Part shown: piece after piece, positions 35,001 to 42,579 of the stretch
How positions within the stretch are numbered: the first letter of the stretch is position 1
How the letters are laid out: every line of letters begins with the position of its first letter
IMG/VR virus record: IMGVR_UViG_3300023202_000137
Span: 26,758-90,757 of that record
Reading direction: 5' to 3' (one strand)
DNA from: a virus
DNA length: 64,000 nt
Made by a program: the position numbers and the translations under genes
The notes under the pieces: model-generated
Seen by the model: only the letters and a program-made list of their open reading frames with translations
Databases searched by the model: none
What the model was told of the DNA's origin: nothing

Positions 35001-37294
35001 CCCTCGGGAACAAGGGATTCTATGTGAGGGGAAAGACTGGGCCCGCTCAATAGAAGGTCGATGTCACCTTTGGTGACTCCCCAGTTCGCGAGACCGCCGA
35101 CAACTGACACCGCATCACGCTCCAGAAGCACGGGTCGTAGCTGGGTCGTCACTTGATCTAGCTGAATTTCTCCGCTGTGCTCTCGGGAATTCTTTGAGTG
35201 ATGCGAGCGGCCAAACTCATCCGACGCCAGTCGCATCACTTCAGACAATGCACCCAGACCGTTGGTAACTCCCTTGCCAAGCGACTTGATAGCGTCCTGT
35301 GGAAGTTTCGACAGATGTCCGTGGAGATCTTTGACCACCTGCAGAAGATTGTGTTCCCCACACTTCGTCAGCTTTCCGGTGTTAACCGCCGAGAGATCTT
35401 TCTTCAAAGCCTCCGCGCGTCTGGGGAACGAATCAAGAAACGACACGATTGGTTGCTTGCCCTGCATGCCCGACAGCAAAGAGACGCTGCGCTTGCAGAA
35501 GCTCGGCGCGAGTACAGCGAGCTGATGTGCTAGCGACTGTGCAGACTTCAGCGATTCAACTTCATCGTCGTTCAGCTCTATGGCTTCGGGCTCTGGGTCT
35601 TTGAACTTCTCTACTTTTGAAACGCGGTACCCCCAAAGAACTTTGGATTTCGGCCACCGCTTCTCGCGCTCCTCATCAGTCAACCCATGCTCGGTCACCG
35701 TCTCGGCAAACTTCCATGTCGAGATCTTCTCTGCGGCCTCAACTTCGATGATTCCGTAGTCGGTGCTTCCGTCGGTAACCAGCACCGGGCCTTCGATGCT
35801 GTGCTTCTTTGCTTCGAGAAACATCGACACATCACCGTCGATGATCTTACGAGCGTGGTCCGGTGTCGTCTCGAATTCCAGAGCTGCTCGTCGTCGCCTT
35901 TCATCGCTTTCACGCAACGAGTGTCTTGCCTCTGCACCAGCGTCGATGAACAAATCGCTGGTGCCGAACCAATTGATCGGACCGTCCACCACCTGGCACT
36001 CGCCAACCGACCCGGTCTCCGCTCGAAGATAGAACCGGCAATTGCCGCACACCCGCTCCCGGTCGGCAGACTGCCCTAGCTCTGGGACATAATCGGCCTC
36101 GTCTTGATTGAATTTCCTACCGTTTTCCTCCACCCGCCTGATCGTCTCGTCGGCCTCCCAGCCACGGCTATTTTGGGGGGCTTGCTTGGTCGCGCGATCT
36201 CGATCTTCCTCGATGGCCTTTCGGATGTGCTCGGTTTCGGGCCCGACGTACACAAGCAACGGACTCGTGTAGCTCTTGGCTAGCTCAACGACCTCGCGAT
36301 CCATGGTATCGAACATCTCGTCGTAGCCAAGCATCGCCTTTTGCATGGGGAGTATCTCCCCCTTCTCTAGCGACTTATTTATATGGCTGTTGAGTTTCTG
36401 GAAAAACCGTTTGTAGGTTCGGATCGAAAAACGCAGTCGGTCTTCCCGCTTCAGGAAGTCAAATCCCTTGGCTTGCGCAGAGTCTCGAATTTCCTTTGGA
36501 ACTTTGTCTTTCGCGAAACCTGATACACCTGGCCAACCGTTCTTTCGAGTCGTGAGCACTTCGACGCGACCGTAGGCAGGGCCAAAGGCCCACGAGGTAA
36601 AATCAAACGAGTCAACGTGCTTCCAGAACTCTGCGTACCGCCAACTTCGGCGACCAACACCCAATAGATGCAAGTAGGTGTGGTTGTGTGTCTTGCAGAG
36701 ATCTGTACGCTTTCGACATACCTCGATAAGCTGGGTGTTCGTTGCGCTCCGATAGCTTCCCTTGCCTTTTCCCCCTTCAGAGCTTCCCCCTTTGCCGTCC
36801 TTCTTTTCTTCTTTGTCTTTGCGCGACAGCCAAAACGAATTGACCATGCCACCCCAGGCAACTTTCTTCCCGGTGCGGTAGTATTGCTTCGCGCGGTCCG
36901 TGATCTTTGTTGGGATGTGGTCAACATATATGGGGGCAACACCCAACTTCACTAGGGCTTCAAAGTTTTCGTCGGTCTTCTTTGGGCTCGACGGAACGTC
37001 GATGGGCATGAACTCTTCAACAAGTGACTTGTGAGACTTCACAAAGTCGGCGTACTCTTCGATTGATACCTTTCCCCCATGCACTGCTGCAGAAAACGCA
37101 CCCGAGTCCAGCAACACACGCACGCCGTTTAGCTCCTTGGGTAACCCTTTCTTGAAGTAGTGGTAGGAAACGAGCATCTCTCGGATGCCCTCTTCCTTGA
37201 GTATCTGGATCTGATCTTTGGCTACGGCGACGAAATACGAGTGCGGTCGCGTGCTAGGGCTTCCCGGAAGTTTGCTTACTCGTTGTCGTGGCAT
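32018..37294 (-). CDS. multidomain fusion: DpdA/TGT-like, NTase-like, LigD-PE-like, ligase-like, XkdF prohead protease
   Basis: A 1758-residue protein with several recognisable parts. Residues 15-300 are a DpdA/TGT-like barrel (VRVLLDSGAFS at 58-68, KKVAWGGMV at 143-151, YLHLLGVGRRSW at 207-218, DSFDFTSWAFG at 228-238). Residues 415-440 are a cysteine knuckle (CGNC...C). Residues 480-565 may be ASCH/PUA-like. Residues 715-800 look like a nucleotidyltransferase (VVGGLANWGVTKGDIDLLL). Residues 845-930 look like the LigD phosphoesterase (MHGDLRLQL). A zinc ribbon (CPPC...CNDC) spans 1250-1280. Residues 1345-1610 are ATP-ligase-like with EPRLDG at 1383-1388 (Lys to Arg), FVLDG at 1503-1507 and a phage domain (1418-1478) inserted. 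Residues 1637-1750 are XkdF protease (VLGVVLEPND, FRNIGLMHKG, GDLTGFSIGG). It overlaps both neighbours and precedes scaffold and capsid. Individual calls rest on motifs only. Confidence 0.85.
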   Translation of the reverse strand: MPRQRVSKLPGSPSTRPHSYFVAVAKDQIQILKEEGIREMLVSYHYFKKGLPKELNGVRVLLDSGAFSAAVHGGKVSIEEYADFVKSHKSLVEEFMPIDVPSSPKKTDENFEALVKLGVAPIYVDHIPTKITDRAKQYYRTGKKVAWGGMVNSFWLSRKDKEEKKDGKGGSSEGGKGKGSYRSATNTQLIEVCRKRTDLCKTHNHTYLHLLGVGRRSWRYAEFWKHVDSFDFTSWAFGPAYGRVEVLTTRKNGWPGVSGFAKDKVPKEIRDSAQAKGFDFLKREDRLRFSIRTYKRFFQKLNSHINKSLEKGEILPMQKAMLGYDEMFDTMDREVVELAKSYTSPLLVYVGPETEHIRKAIEEDRDRATKQAPQNSRGWEADETIRRVEENGRKFNQDEADYVPELGQSADRERVCGNCRFYLRAETGSVGECQVVDGPINWFGTSDLFIDAGAEARHSLRESDERRRRAALEFETTPDHARKIIDGDVSMFLEAKKHSIEGPVLVTDGSTDYGIIEVEAAEKISTWKFAETVTEHGLTDEEREKRWPKSKVLWGYRVSKVEKFKDPEPEAIELNDDEVESLKSAQSLAHQLAVLAPSFCKRSVSLLSGMQGKQPIVSFLDSFPRRAEALKKDLSAVNTGKLTKCGEHNLLQVVKDLHGHLSKLPQDAIKSLGKGVTNGLGALSEVMRLASDEFGRSHHSKNSREHSGEIQLDQVTTQLRPVLLERDAVSVVGGLANWGVTKGDIDLLLSGPSLSPHIESLVPEGMFGRTAAAEGGDIGGPENRVGLYDLWLVPKSHEVRPGDGEFRILQASDAEVHGQQCIDTVTKAEALCLVPKSRGKRQAVYQYHFIGKGMHGDLRLQLDDVTVGWTIDNHQPGRVPTVKDVREARRFARRFQKSGSYFERDWNEGVAATPKGQSPMAWLNLDHEKVQPGEVGATAEEPAVLSRVTDPDLKVEYGLQTPSAHEYFFTGDPEFQGRLLFSLQKTEKPRWWSQWQTDLRPLVLTERAAKARVMPPDGYSGIPVSLERLVPSSLRYWEARGEEARAMRDELVKRGHFTDSNVKVVNGDFQRVLHKIYLDTGTQKDKETSKPYGIAWQQWKSAEGDSPTRERWHLVIGKQAWALDRDPLQGHERIAGDCRTLKSTKLMKFEGQAKPAEQIGGEILNATKSMESWVRNVDSGFVEFLSKSEDEIRLRFRGKMRGIYTLKAEEPGSRHWVLVAEESQEISKSSRGASAQVFLRRGEDLSHVECPPCGSLNVRKTGKSHMDGGRSLSVVECNDCAASFAPGHINEVQNRGELSKRFAEYELAKAELEPVESYSVIKQVPVRQGLQVWANSTDPSLDRRQLRPFALYEPMMGSEYASGEELLQKVATSTTLQGGMLVEPRLDGLEVSVQKRAERVRIFMKQSTTLQTLILDKKRFKSEADARRWLKEHEFTSGKVDETEDSYRFRQREPGEFKEGSFRTITLTAGVKGVIGILKRQTEKREELRCDIENEVRKLGGDFVLDGFITSGDRATTYLGIHDALFLPSAGNVTAKRYIERRRKVEHLLQKSEQVYLTPSQLVRTDIELQEALVWANESPESNGAIIKAADASYTFGGNELCAVFKGNAQTEDQKAFDEVLQKKLPLLKTEKSTDDERFVLGVVLEPNDGTEGAPLDPDTQKDIYSAEDIRESAHKFMEKFRNIGLMHKGVINSKVKILESYVAPVEMNVNGTKVRKGTWLLAVRVLDDALWRAIKRGDLTGFSIGGSALRKPVKEAA

Positions 37295-38006
37295 CGTCTA
37301 CACCATACTCCATGGAGCCCTGTTTCAGAACCGCCTTTCGGATGGCTCCAATAGACTTCCCTTTGGCGGCGGTGGGGTTGGCGTACCTATCATTCTCCCA
37401 GACCTGTGCCGAGTCAGAGTACGCTCGTATCTCCCAAAAACCCAGCTTGTGTTTGGTCAGAAACTCTAGGCCGGTGACCCACTTGCAGCTCTTATACTGC
37501 CACAAATGGGGCGGTGCGATGTAGCGCAGAGGAAACCCGTGGGCCGGGGATAGCGGCTTGCCCTTGTACCCATAGGCCAGGATTCCCTGCAGGAAATCCT
37601 CGACCCATAGGCAGGTGCTGAACTCGTCGAGACCGTGGACAAGAACCGTCGTCACGCTGTCATGAGGATTCACCAGGTCAACAATGTGGGCTGCTGGAAC
37701 CCCCTGCCATTCTGTGTCGAACAGGGACCACCCAGTGATGCAATGGAAGTCCTGCTGAATCTTTGTTTCGGGCCATAGATCCATCATCTCCCGGAGTGAC
37801 ACTTCGAACGGGTTTTCGATCTCTCCCCACCCCTGGAGCTTCCATTTCTCGGGCTCGTTTATCTTTGGGATCGAAGCGTACTCAAGATGCGGGAACTTTT
37901 TTGCGAGCGTCTGCCCTGACGGGGTTCGCTTTCGCCGCGTATCTAGGTCGTAATCCTTCGGATCAAACTCATCCCCCGCAGGGTCAGCGCCTAAGTCGAT
38001 CTTCAT
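37254..38006 (-). CDS. sulfite oxidase-family molybdopterin-dependent oxidoreductase
   Basis: A 250-residue protein matching bacterial sulfite-oxidase-like enzymes (COG2041/YedY-type core). The molybdenum-ligand cysteine lies in DFHCITGWS (Cys89), followed by WQGVP. A second conserved block is AHGFPLRYIAPP...KSCKWVTGLEF, and the end LGFWEIRAYSD...WENDRY is also typical. No Tat signal is visible, so it should act in the cytoplasm or be packaged. It would need host molybdenum cofactor. Such an enzyme is highly unusual in a phage head operon. It begins directly after the stop of the small membrane protein (TAAATG) and overlaps the fusion gene by 41 bases. Confidence 0.9.
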   Translation of the reverse strand: MKIDLGADPAGDEFDPKDYDLDTRRKRTPSGQTLAKKFPHLEYASIPKINEPEKWKLQGWGEIENPFEVSLREMMDLWPETKIQQDFHCITGWSLFDTEWQGVPAAHIVDLVNPHDSVTTVLVHGLDEFSTCLWVEDFLQGILAYGYKGKPLSPAHGFPLRYIAPPHLWQYKSCKWVTGLEFLTKHKLGFWEIRAYSDSAQVWENDRYANPTAAKGKSIGAIRKAVLKQGSMEYGVDDATTTSKQTSGKP

Positions 38007-38294
38007 TTACTTCACTCGGTGGGCTATTTCGCGAGCTGTCAGAAAAAACAAAGGCCGCTCAACGATGAATTCCAAAACAATTGCCACCCACAAGTCCACC
38101 CCTAGGTACTCAACGAGCAGGTAAAGAATAGGCGCACGCACCAGCAGCCACGGGGATGAGAGTGGATACCACACCAAAAGCTGCTTCATGGTCGAGCTTC
38201 CACTCCAGGTTCCGCCACGAACAAATAGATAGGCAACCAGCATTGCAACAAACAAGGCAGCAGTAATGCCCTGGATAATCACTGCGGCGCTCAT
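38007..38294 (-). CDS. small membrane protein next to the molybdoenzyme
   Basis: A 95-residue protein with two or three hydrophobic helices (residues 4-25, 40-62 and 66-85). Its single His does not support haem binding of the YedZ/MsrQ type. It overlaps the FolE2 gene by 4 bases and directly precedes the molybdoenzyme, so a functional link to that block is possible but unproven. Confidence 0.65.
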   Translation of the reverse strand: MSAAVIIQGITAALFVAMLVAYLFVRGGTWSGSSTMKQLLVWYPLSSPWLLVRAPILYLLVEYLGVDLWVAIVLEFIVERPLFFLTAREIAHRVK

Positions 38295-39205
38295 GCCAAA
38301 TCGTTTTCTAGCGTAGTCACGATGTCGTGTGCCAGGTGGCTGTCTTCCGATACCGCCTTGACCTTGCAGTTGATGACTTTGCCGTCGGGGACAAACTCTG
38401 CAGTGATGCCTCGCAGAATCTTCTGTACCCGGACAGCACCGTCCTCGGTAAAGGTAGGGCCAGCGTAGGACTTCAGCACCTGCACGACTTCATCTGGGAT
38501 CTTCATGTTCGACATAACCGGCACGAGTCGGCCAGTCACCTCACGCATGATGGGGGCGAACACCACGGGTGCGTCAGTGATCAACTCAATGTCGATGTGC
38601 GTACGCTGCGTGTGGGACTGCTTGCCGTCTGTTTCAAAAAGAACGAATGGGCAAACCGTGAACACTGTCGTTCGAAGGTGGAAAAGGTAGTGGCCCTGTT
38701 TTAGATCTGGATCAATCCTGTCGCTCAGCTCGTAACCAATGCCGATGCTCCAAGGCAGTGTTGAGGGGATGCCAGTGCAATGGGCTTTGAGCTTCGAAGA
38801 AATCTTTGAGCGCGCCATGACACGGAACTTGGAGCCATGGTGCGCGTCACGCAGATTCTCTGCGGCGAGCTTTGCCCACTCCCATGCCGGTACCGCTTCG
38901 TCGGCTTTCTCTGTCTTGAGAGTATCCCGTGCAAACTCCATCGAGGATATCATTCGATTCATGTGCGCTTTGACTCTGGTTACCCGCGCCAGGATATCGC
39001 ACTTTGGCATAGTGAACAGGTGGGCCTCTTTGCCGTCGTACACCTTGAACAGACCTGACAGGTAGTAGTTCACCATGTCTACGTCGAGCGGGTAATCGAC
39101 TGGGATCTCCGGTCCGTCCTCATCCCAACCCGTGCCGTATGACTCTACGGCTTCTTTCCATTGGGCAACGAGCTTGCCGTACTTCTCTTCCTGCTCCTTA
39201 TCCAT
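38291..39205 (-). CDS. folE2: GTP cyclohydrolase IB (FolE2-type)
   Basis: A 304-residue T-fold enzyme converting GTP to 7,8-dihydroneopterin triphosphate, the first step to folate, pterins and 7-deazaguanines. Family landmarks are KAHMNRM at residues 79-85 (family GTHMSR), VCPFVLFETDGKQSHTQR at 184-201 (family CPCSKxIS...AHNQR, with Cys185 and His198 as likely metal ligands), AGPTFTEDGAVRVQKIL at 248-264 (family NPxFVED), and SEDSHLAHD at 286-294 (family ESIHNH). The second Cys of CPC is Phe here. A phage-borne FolE2 inside the head operon, next to a DpdA-like domain, is notable. Confidence 0.85.
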   Translation of the reverse strand: MDKEQEEKYGKLVAQWKEAVESYGTGWDEDGPEIPVDYPLDVDMVNYYLSGLFKVYDGKEAHLFTMPKCDILARVTRVKAHMNRMISSMEFARDTLKTEKADEAVPAWEWAKLAAENLRDAHHGSKFRVMARSKISSKLKAHCTGIPSTLPWSIGIGYELSDRIDPDLKQGHYLFHLRTTVFTVCPFVLFETDGKQSHTQRTHIDIELITDAPVVFAPIMREVTGRLVPVMSNMKIPDEVVQVLKSYAGPTFTEDGAVRVQKILRGITAEFVPDGKVINCKVKAVSEDSHLAHDIVTTLENDLA

Positions 39206-39698
39206 TCTGATCCTCTGTCTCTGGCCTGCTACGAAGCCATGCCTCCACAGCGTCTCGGTCCTCGCGGGCAGCGACGCTCACGCCATCCAACGTCCAGCTA
39301 TCCCAAGACAGCACGGGTTTCTTGTTGTCGAGGGCATAGGCCATCTCCTGCAGAGTCCCGAGTCGACCCGGCAAGGCTAGAACAATGTCAGCCGACAGTG
39401 GTGTGATCATGTTGCGAGCAAAGCCAATGCCCGTCGCGATCACGATGTCGATATGGTCGTTTGCGTCTTTGATACAGGAGCCCGGAAGAACTCCAATAGA
39501 AACGCCGCCCGCAGCTTTTGCACCACGGGCGGCGTGGCTCATTACACCTGATAGTCCACCGGTCAGAACATGGTAGCCCGCTTCAACAGCCGCCGCCCCA
39601 GCGTAAAACGCCATGTCGGCAACCTCATCAGACCACTTTGGGCCCCAACCTTTGGTGCCGATGATTGCACACACCGGCACTCGTTCCTTTGAGGGCAT
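39198..39698 (-). CDS. LOG/SLOG-superfamily protein (TIGR00725-like)
   Basis: A 166-residue Rossmann-like protein. VCAIIGTKGWGP opens the fold. TGGLSGVMSHAARGAKAAGG is the nucleotide-binding loop, and LPGRLGTLQEM matches the PGGxGTxxE signature of LOG-type nucleotide phosphoribohydrolases, with GFARNM before it. SLOG proteins bind or cleave nucleotide ligands. The ATG at 39698 is chosen because GGAGGG lies 5 bases upstream. It overlaps the FolE2 gene by 8 bases. Whether it is catalytic here is unknown. Confidence 0.82.
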   Translation of the reverse strand: MPSKERVPVCAIIGTKGWGPKWSDEVADMAFYAGAAAVEAGYHVLTGGLSGVMSHAARGAKAAGGVSIGVLPGSCIKDANDHIDIVIATGIGFARNMITPLSADIVLALPGRLGTLQEMAYALDNKKPVLSWDSWTLDGVSVAAREDRDAVEAWLRSRPETEDQNG

Positions 39699-39749
39699 CT
39701 GCCCCTCCATCGCCAACTCTAGTGTTGGCCTGTACCTGTTGCGCTGAGT

Positions 39750-40583
39750 TTAGGAGCCGCGCAGCTCTGGGGGATCGTCACCGAACGAACGGTAATCGTT
39801 GCCACCGTCGCTCTTGTTGACTTGGCCCCACTTCTCCGTGTCGGTGCGACTACGGCCAGTGTTCATGTCCGAAGGCCATCGAACGTCGTCGTTGGACTTC
39901 TTGAGCTTTGCGATTTCCGCATCGCGAGACTTGGCACGACGCTTTCGTTTTTCGTCGTCGCTCTCTTCGTCCTCGCCGTTTTCTTTGCGGCGCTTGGCCT
40001 CTTTCTTGTCTTCCTCTTTCTGATCCGCGCGGCGCTTGTCCTTCTCCTCGTCGCTCTCATCAGGAAGACCAGCAGCCTTGCGGCGCTTGGACTCTTCTTT
40101 GTCCTCTTCCTCCTCCATCTCCTCTTGCTTGGCCTTGGCTTTGAGTCGTCGTTCCTTCTCTTTCTCTTCCTCCTCGTCGGCCTTCTTGCCTTTGCCCTCG
40201 TCGTCGTCTTCGCCAAAGGGCTTGGCTTTCTTGAGATCGGTCACGACTTCGGTGAGCTTCTCCACTGCATCGGTGAGCTTGCGCGTGCTCTCGGTGAAGT
40301 CGCCTTCGTTCCGATGCTGCGCAGGATCCCGGGTTACGCTCACCTTCACCACCTCAGCGTCGGGATCATCTTCGAGCTGCTTGCCTACCGACTCGATGTT
40401 TTGCTGAAGTGCTTCGATGCGAGATTCATCTTGCTCTTTGATCGCATCGGCCAACTCATCCTTGGCGTAGGCTTGGAACTTCTCCAGACTCATCGTCTTC
40501 TCGACGCGACCCTTGCCCTTTGCCAATGCTCCCTTTGCTTGCTTTGTCAGTGACTCCAGCATGCCGGTGAACTTATCGCTCAT
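39750..40583 (-). CDS. highly charged scaffold-like / internal head protein
   Basis: A 277-residue protein made mostly of Lys, Glu, Asp and Arg. Helical N-terminal half (KFQAYAKDELADAIKEQDES, STRKLTDAVEKLTEVVTDLK) then a long charged region near residues 125-220. Near the C-terminus VRWPSDMN (residues 234-241) repeats the motif of the scaffold-like protein at 30822-32021. It lies between the minor head protein and the enzyme block. A second scaffold or a DNA-internal protein is likely. Confidence 0.72.
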   Translation of the reverse strand: MSDKFTGMLESLTKQAKGALAKGKGRVEKTMSLEKFQAYAKDELADAIKEQDESRIEALQQNIESVGKQLEDDPDAEVVKVSVTRDPAQHRNEGDFTESTRKLTDAVEKLTEVVTDLKKAKPFGEDDDEGKGKKADEEEEKEKERRLKAKAKQEEMEEEEDKEESKRRKAAGLPDESDEEKDKRRADQKEEDKKEAKRRKENGEDEESDDEKRKRRAKSRDAEIAKLKKSNDDVRWPSDMNTGRSRTDTEKWGQVNKSDGGNDYRSFGDDPPELRGS

Positions 40584-40589
40584 GGTGTT

Positions 40590-40928
40590 TCACTCCGTTG
40601 TTGGGGCTGAAGCCCACATGGTTCTCTGGTTGGGTACGTACGGCACCCCGTCCAGCTCAGCCCGAAGCGCCATTGGCATTTCATCGAGCGTTCGCTGTAG
40701 CGAGTATCCCATATCACCCCGCAACACTCTAAACCAGTTTGTCAGAATCTCGAAGCGTCGTCGCATCTCCGAGTTGCTGACCTGTATTTCGCGCGACCTC
40801 GATTTCCTTGCATCCTCTTTGAATGAGTCAAAGAGCATGCCCTCGATGCGTTGCGTGACAGTGGCTAGCTGCTCTGGTGAATTCAGGAACTCCGCAAAGG
40901 AGCCGCGTTTGATGACTTCAACACCCAT
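40590..40928 (-). CDS. hypothetical head-region protein
   Basis: A 112-residue helical protein with many Arg and Glu residues. No family was recognised. It lies between the MuF-like minor head protein and the charged scaffold-like protein, in the same operon. Confidence 0.65.
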   Translation of the reverse strand: MGVEVIKRGSFAEFLNSPEQLATVTQRIEGMLFDSFKEDARKSRSREIQVSNSEMRRRFEILTNWFRVLRGDMGYSLQRTLDEMPMALRAELDGVPYVPNQRTMWASAPTTE

Positions 40929-40952
40929 CGAGCGCGACTGTAGTTCATTGGA

Positions 40953-42326
40953 CTACGTTTCCGCAACCGTAGTCGTGCGGCAAAGGCCGTGGTACGGGGG
41001 GGCACCTATGCGATTTCCCTCCAGGTTGCGTCCAGCGCTCGTGGTGGAGTAGTTGCCAGCGCTCTGAGTCCCCAATCCGGTCTTGTTTACCTCAAACAGC
41101 CTGGTTCCGTTGGCCTGCCAAAAGGTGCGCCCATCGCTGGTAGTCTCGGTCGTTGCCCATGGGTTGGCAGCCTTCATGGTGTCCACGCTCCCGGCTTTCT
41201 CGGCGTCCTCCATGATGCTGATAGATCGCTCCACGTCGATGACTCGACCATCCACCCACCTGCAGAAATCGGTGGTCGCCTCATCTTGGACCGCTACGGC
41301 TACGAACTTTGTGATCCCTGCATCCACGTAGGAACTCAGCTCTGCCCGGGACCTAGAGCGATCAACCAAAGCAGCAGCGTACACACGGAAGTAGGATTCG
41401 GTCCGGCCTGAGACCCTGTTTCGGAACTCCCCTAAAAGGTCTTCCGATATTTGCCCACGCCCCAGTCCTTCTTCCAGGCCACGCTCTACAATTTCACGAG
41501 CACGACCCTCGAACTGGGACGCCCGTACACCGTACTCGTTGGTCAACCAGGTTACAGAGGTCTGCTGCGCTGCACGCAAAGACTCTCGGTCTGCAGATGT
41601 CAGGCTCACGTTGATGTCGAAACGATGTCGCTCGATGGCAGCACGTCGCGCACCCTTCATGGTTCGCTCGCCTTCACGTTCAATGACGCCTCGAATCCCA
41701 CGCACCGCGCGTACCGGTACCTCTTCGATCCGTGCCGATGCTTGCCGTATGAGATTGTTCCGTCGCCTGGCGTTCATCCCTGGCCAGTCGGAATCAATAA
41801 ACCGTCGAGCTGCTCGTATCTGCGCCCTCTCGTTCTTGCCAGCGACTCCCACCATGGCGTCAGCGGCCTGGCGTACAATCAAGGCTCTGTTGCGAGATTT
41901 GCTAGGATCGAGAATTCGCTTGGCCTTTTCAACAGGAAACAGAATTTCCTCGGCTGCCTCGATGGCCTTGGTCAGCATTTTCTCGGTGGAGGCTCGTCGT
42001 AGTTTCTCGATCCCTTGGTAGAGTATCTGCTCGCCAACCATACAGACTGCTTTGCCGACGATGATTTCCTCACCAGTCTCCGCAACTATCATTGACGCAA
42101 CTCTCTGCAGATTATCCAGACTCTCCCCCGGGGCGCCCCGGGTAAACTTCTCACCGCATACGAGCACGTACCCTTTGGCTACTCCTGGGTTTTCAGGCGG
42201 ACGCCACCCCATTGCACGCATAGCGATGTCGCATCGGTCGCCAAGGTCGAGGTTTGGGCCAACGTTGAAAAAGCCCGTGAAGGGTACGGGTTCAACCGAA
42301 AATACTGTTTCAGGAACTTCGCACAT
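40953..42326 (-). CDS. minor head protein, Mu gpF / SPP1 gp7-like
   Basis: A 457-residue protein. The MuF-type domain lies at about residues 280-455: LGRGQISEDLLGEFRNRVSG, AALVDRSRSRAELSSYVDAG, then VQDEATTDFCRWVDGRVIDV and the final HGLCRTT. These are the conserved elements of this portal-associated, possibly injected protein. The N-terminal 130 residues form an extra domain. It follows the portal gene and the small zinc protein. Confidence 0.88.
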   Translation of the reverse strand: MCEVPETVFSVEPVPFTGFFNVGPNLDLGDRCDIAMRAMGWRPPENPGVAKGYVLVCGEKFTRGAPGESLDNLQRVASMIVAETGEEIIVGKAVCMVGEQILYQGIEKLRRASTEKMLTKAIEAAEEILFPVEKAKRILDPSKSRNRALIVRQAADAMVGVAGKNERAQIRAARRFIDSDWPGMNARRRNNLIRQASARIEEVPVRAVRGIRGVIEREGERTMKGARRAAIERHRFDINVSLTSADRESLRAAQQTSVTWLTNEYGVRASQFEGRAREIVERGLEEGLGRGQISEDLLGEFRNRVSGRTESYFRVYAAALVDRSRSRAELSSYVDAGITKFVAVAVQDEATTDFCRWVDGRVIDVERSISIMEDAEKAGSVDTMKAANPWATTETTSDGRTFWQANGTRLFEVNKTGLGTQSAGNYSTTSAGRNLEGNRIGAPPYHGLCRTTTVAET

Positions 42327-42579
42327 TGGACAGGACTATAGGGGACCGCTCTCGACCTTGCACTTCGATTCCACGCTCGGTGGCTCGGATGACAATCTCA
42401 TTTCTAGCCGTGCAGTCGTCGCAGATCCCATAGAGAAGGTACCCGTTGCGCCATACCGTCATTGCCCGGTCTATCGGCCCCAATACCTTGCATTTTCTGC
42501 AGCAAAGCACCTCTTGGGCGGCTTCCTGCTGGGCTTCCTCTGCCCAAGCCTTTCCATCACTCTCGGTCAATGAACTCAT
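42310..42579 (-). CDS. small zinc-ribbon protein
   Basis: An 89-residue protein with CRKC near residue 27 and CDDC near residue 54, a probable zinc ribbon. It overlaps the portal gene end (23 bases) and the minor head gene start (17 bases), which indicates translational coupling. Function unknown. Confidence 0.7.
   Translation of the reverse strand: MSSLTESDGKAWAEEAQQEAAQEVLCCRKCKVLGPIDRAMTVWRNGYLLYGICDDCTARNEIVIRATERGIEVQGRERSPIVLSNVRSS

Noticed and set aside
38007-38294. YedZ/MsrQ-like haem partner of the molybdoenzyme
   Set aside because: Only one His and about 95 residues; too small and lacking the haem ligands of that family.
39822-40553. 243-codon open frame on the plus strand opposite the charged scaffold-like gene
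   Set aside because: It is the complement of a Lys/Glu-rich gene, which yields long Leu/Phe/Val-rich open frames by composition; no start signal and no family.
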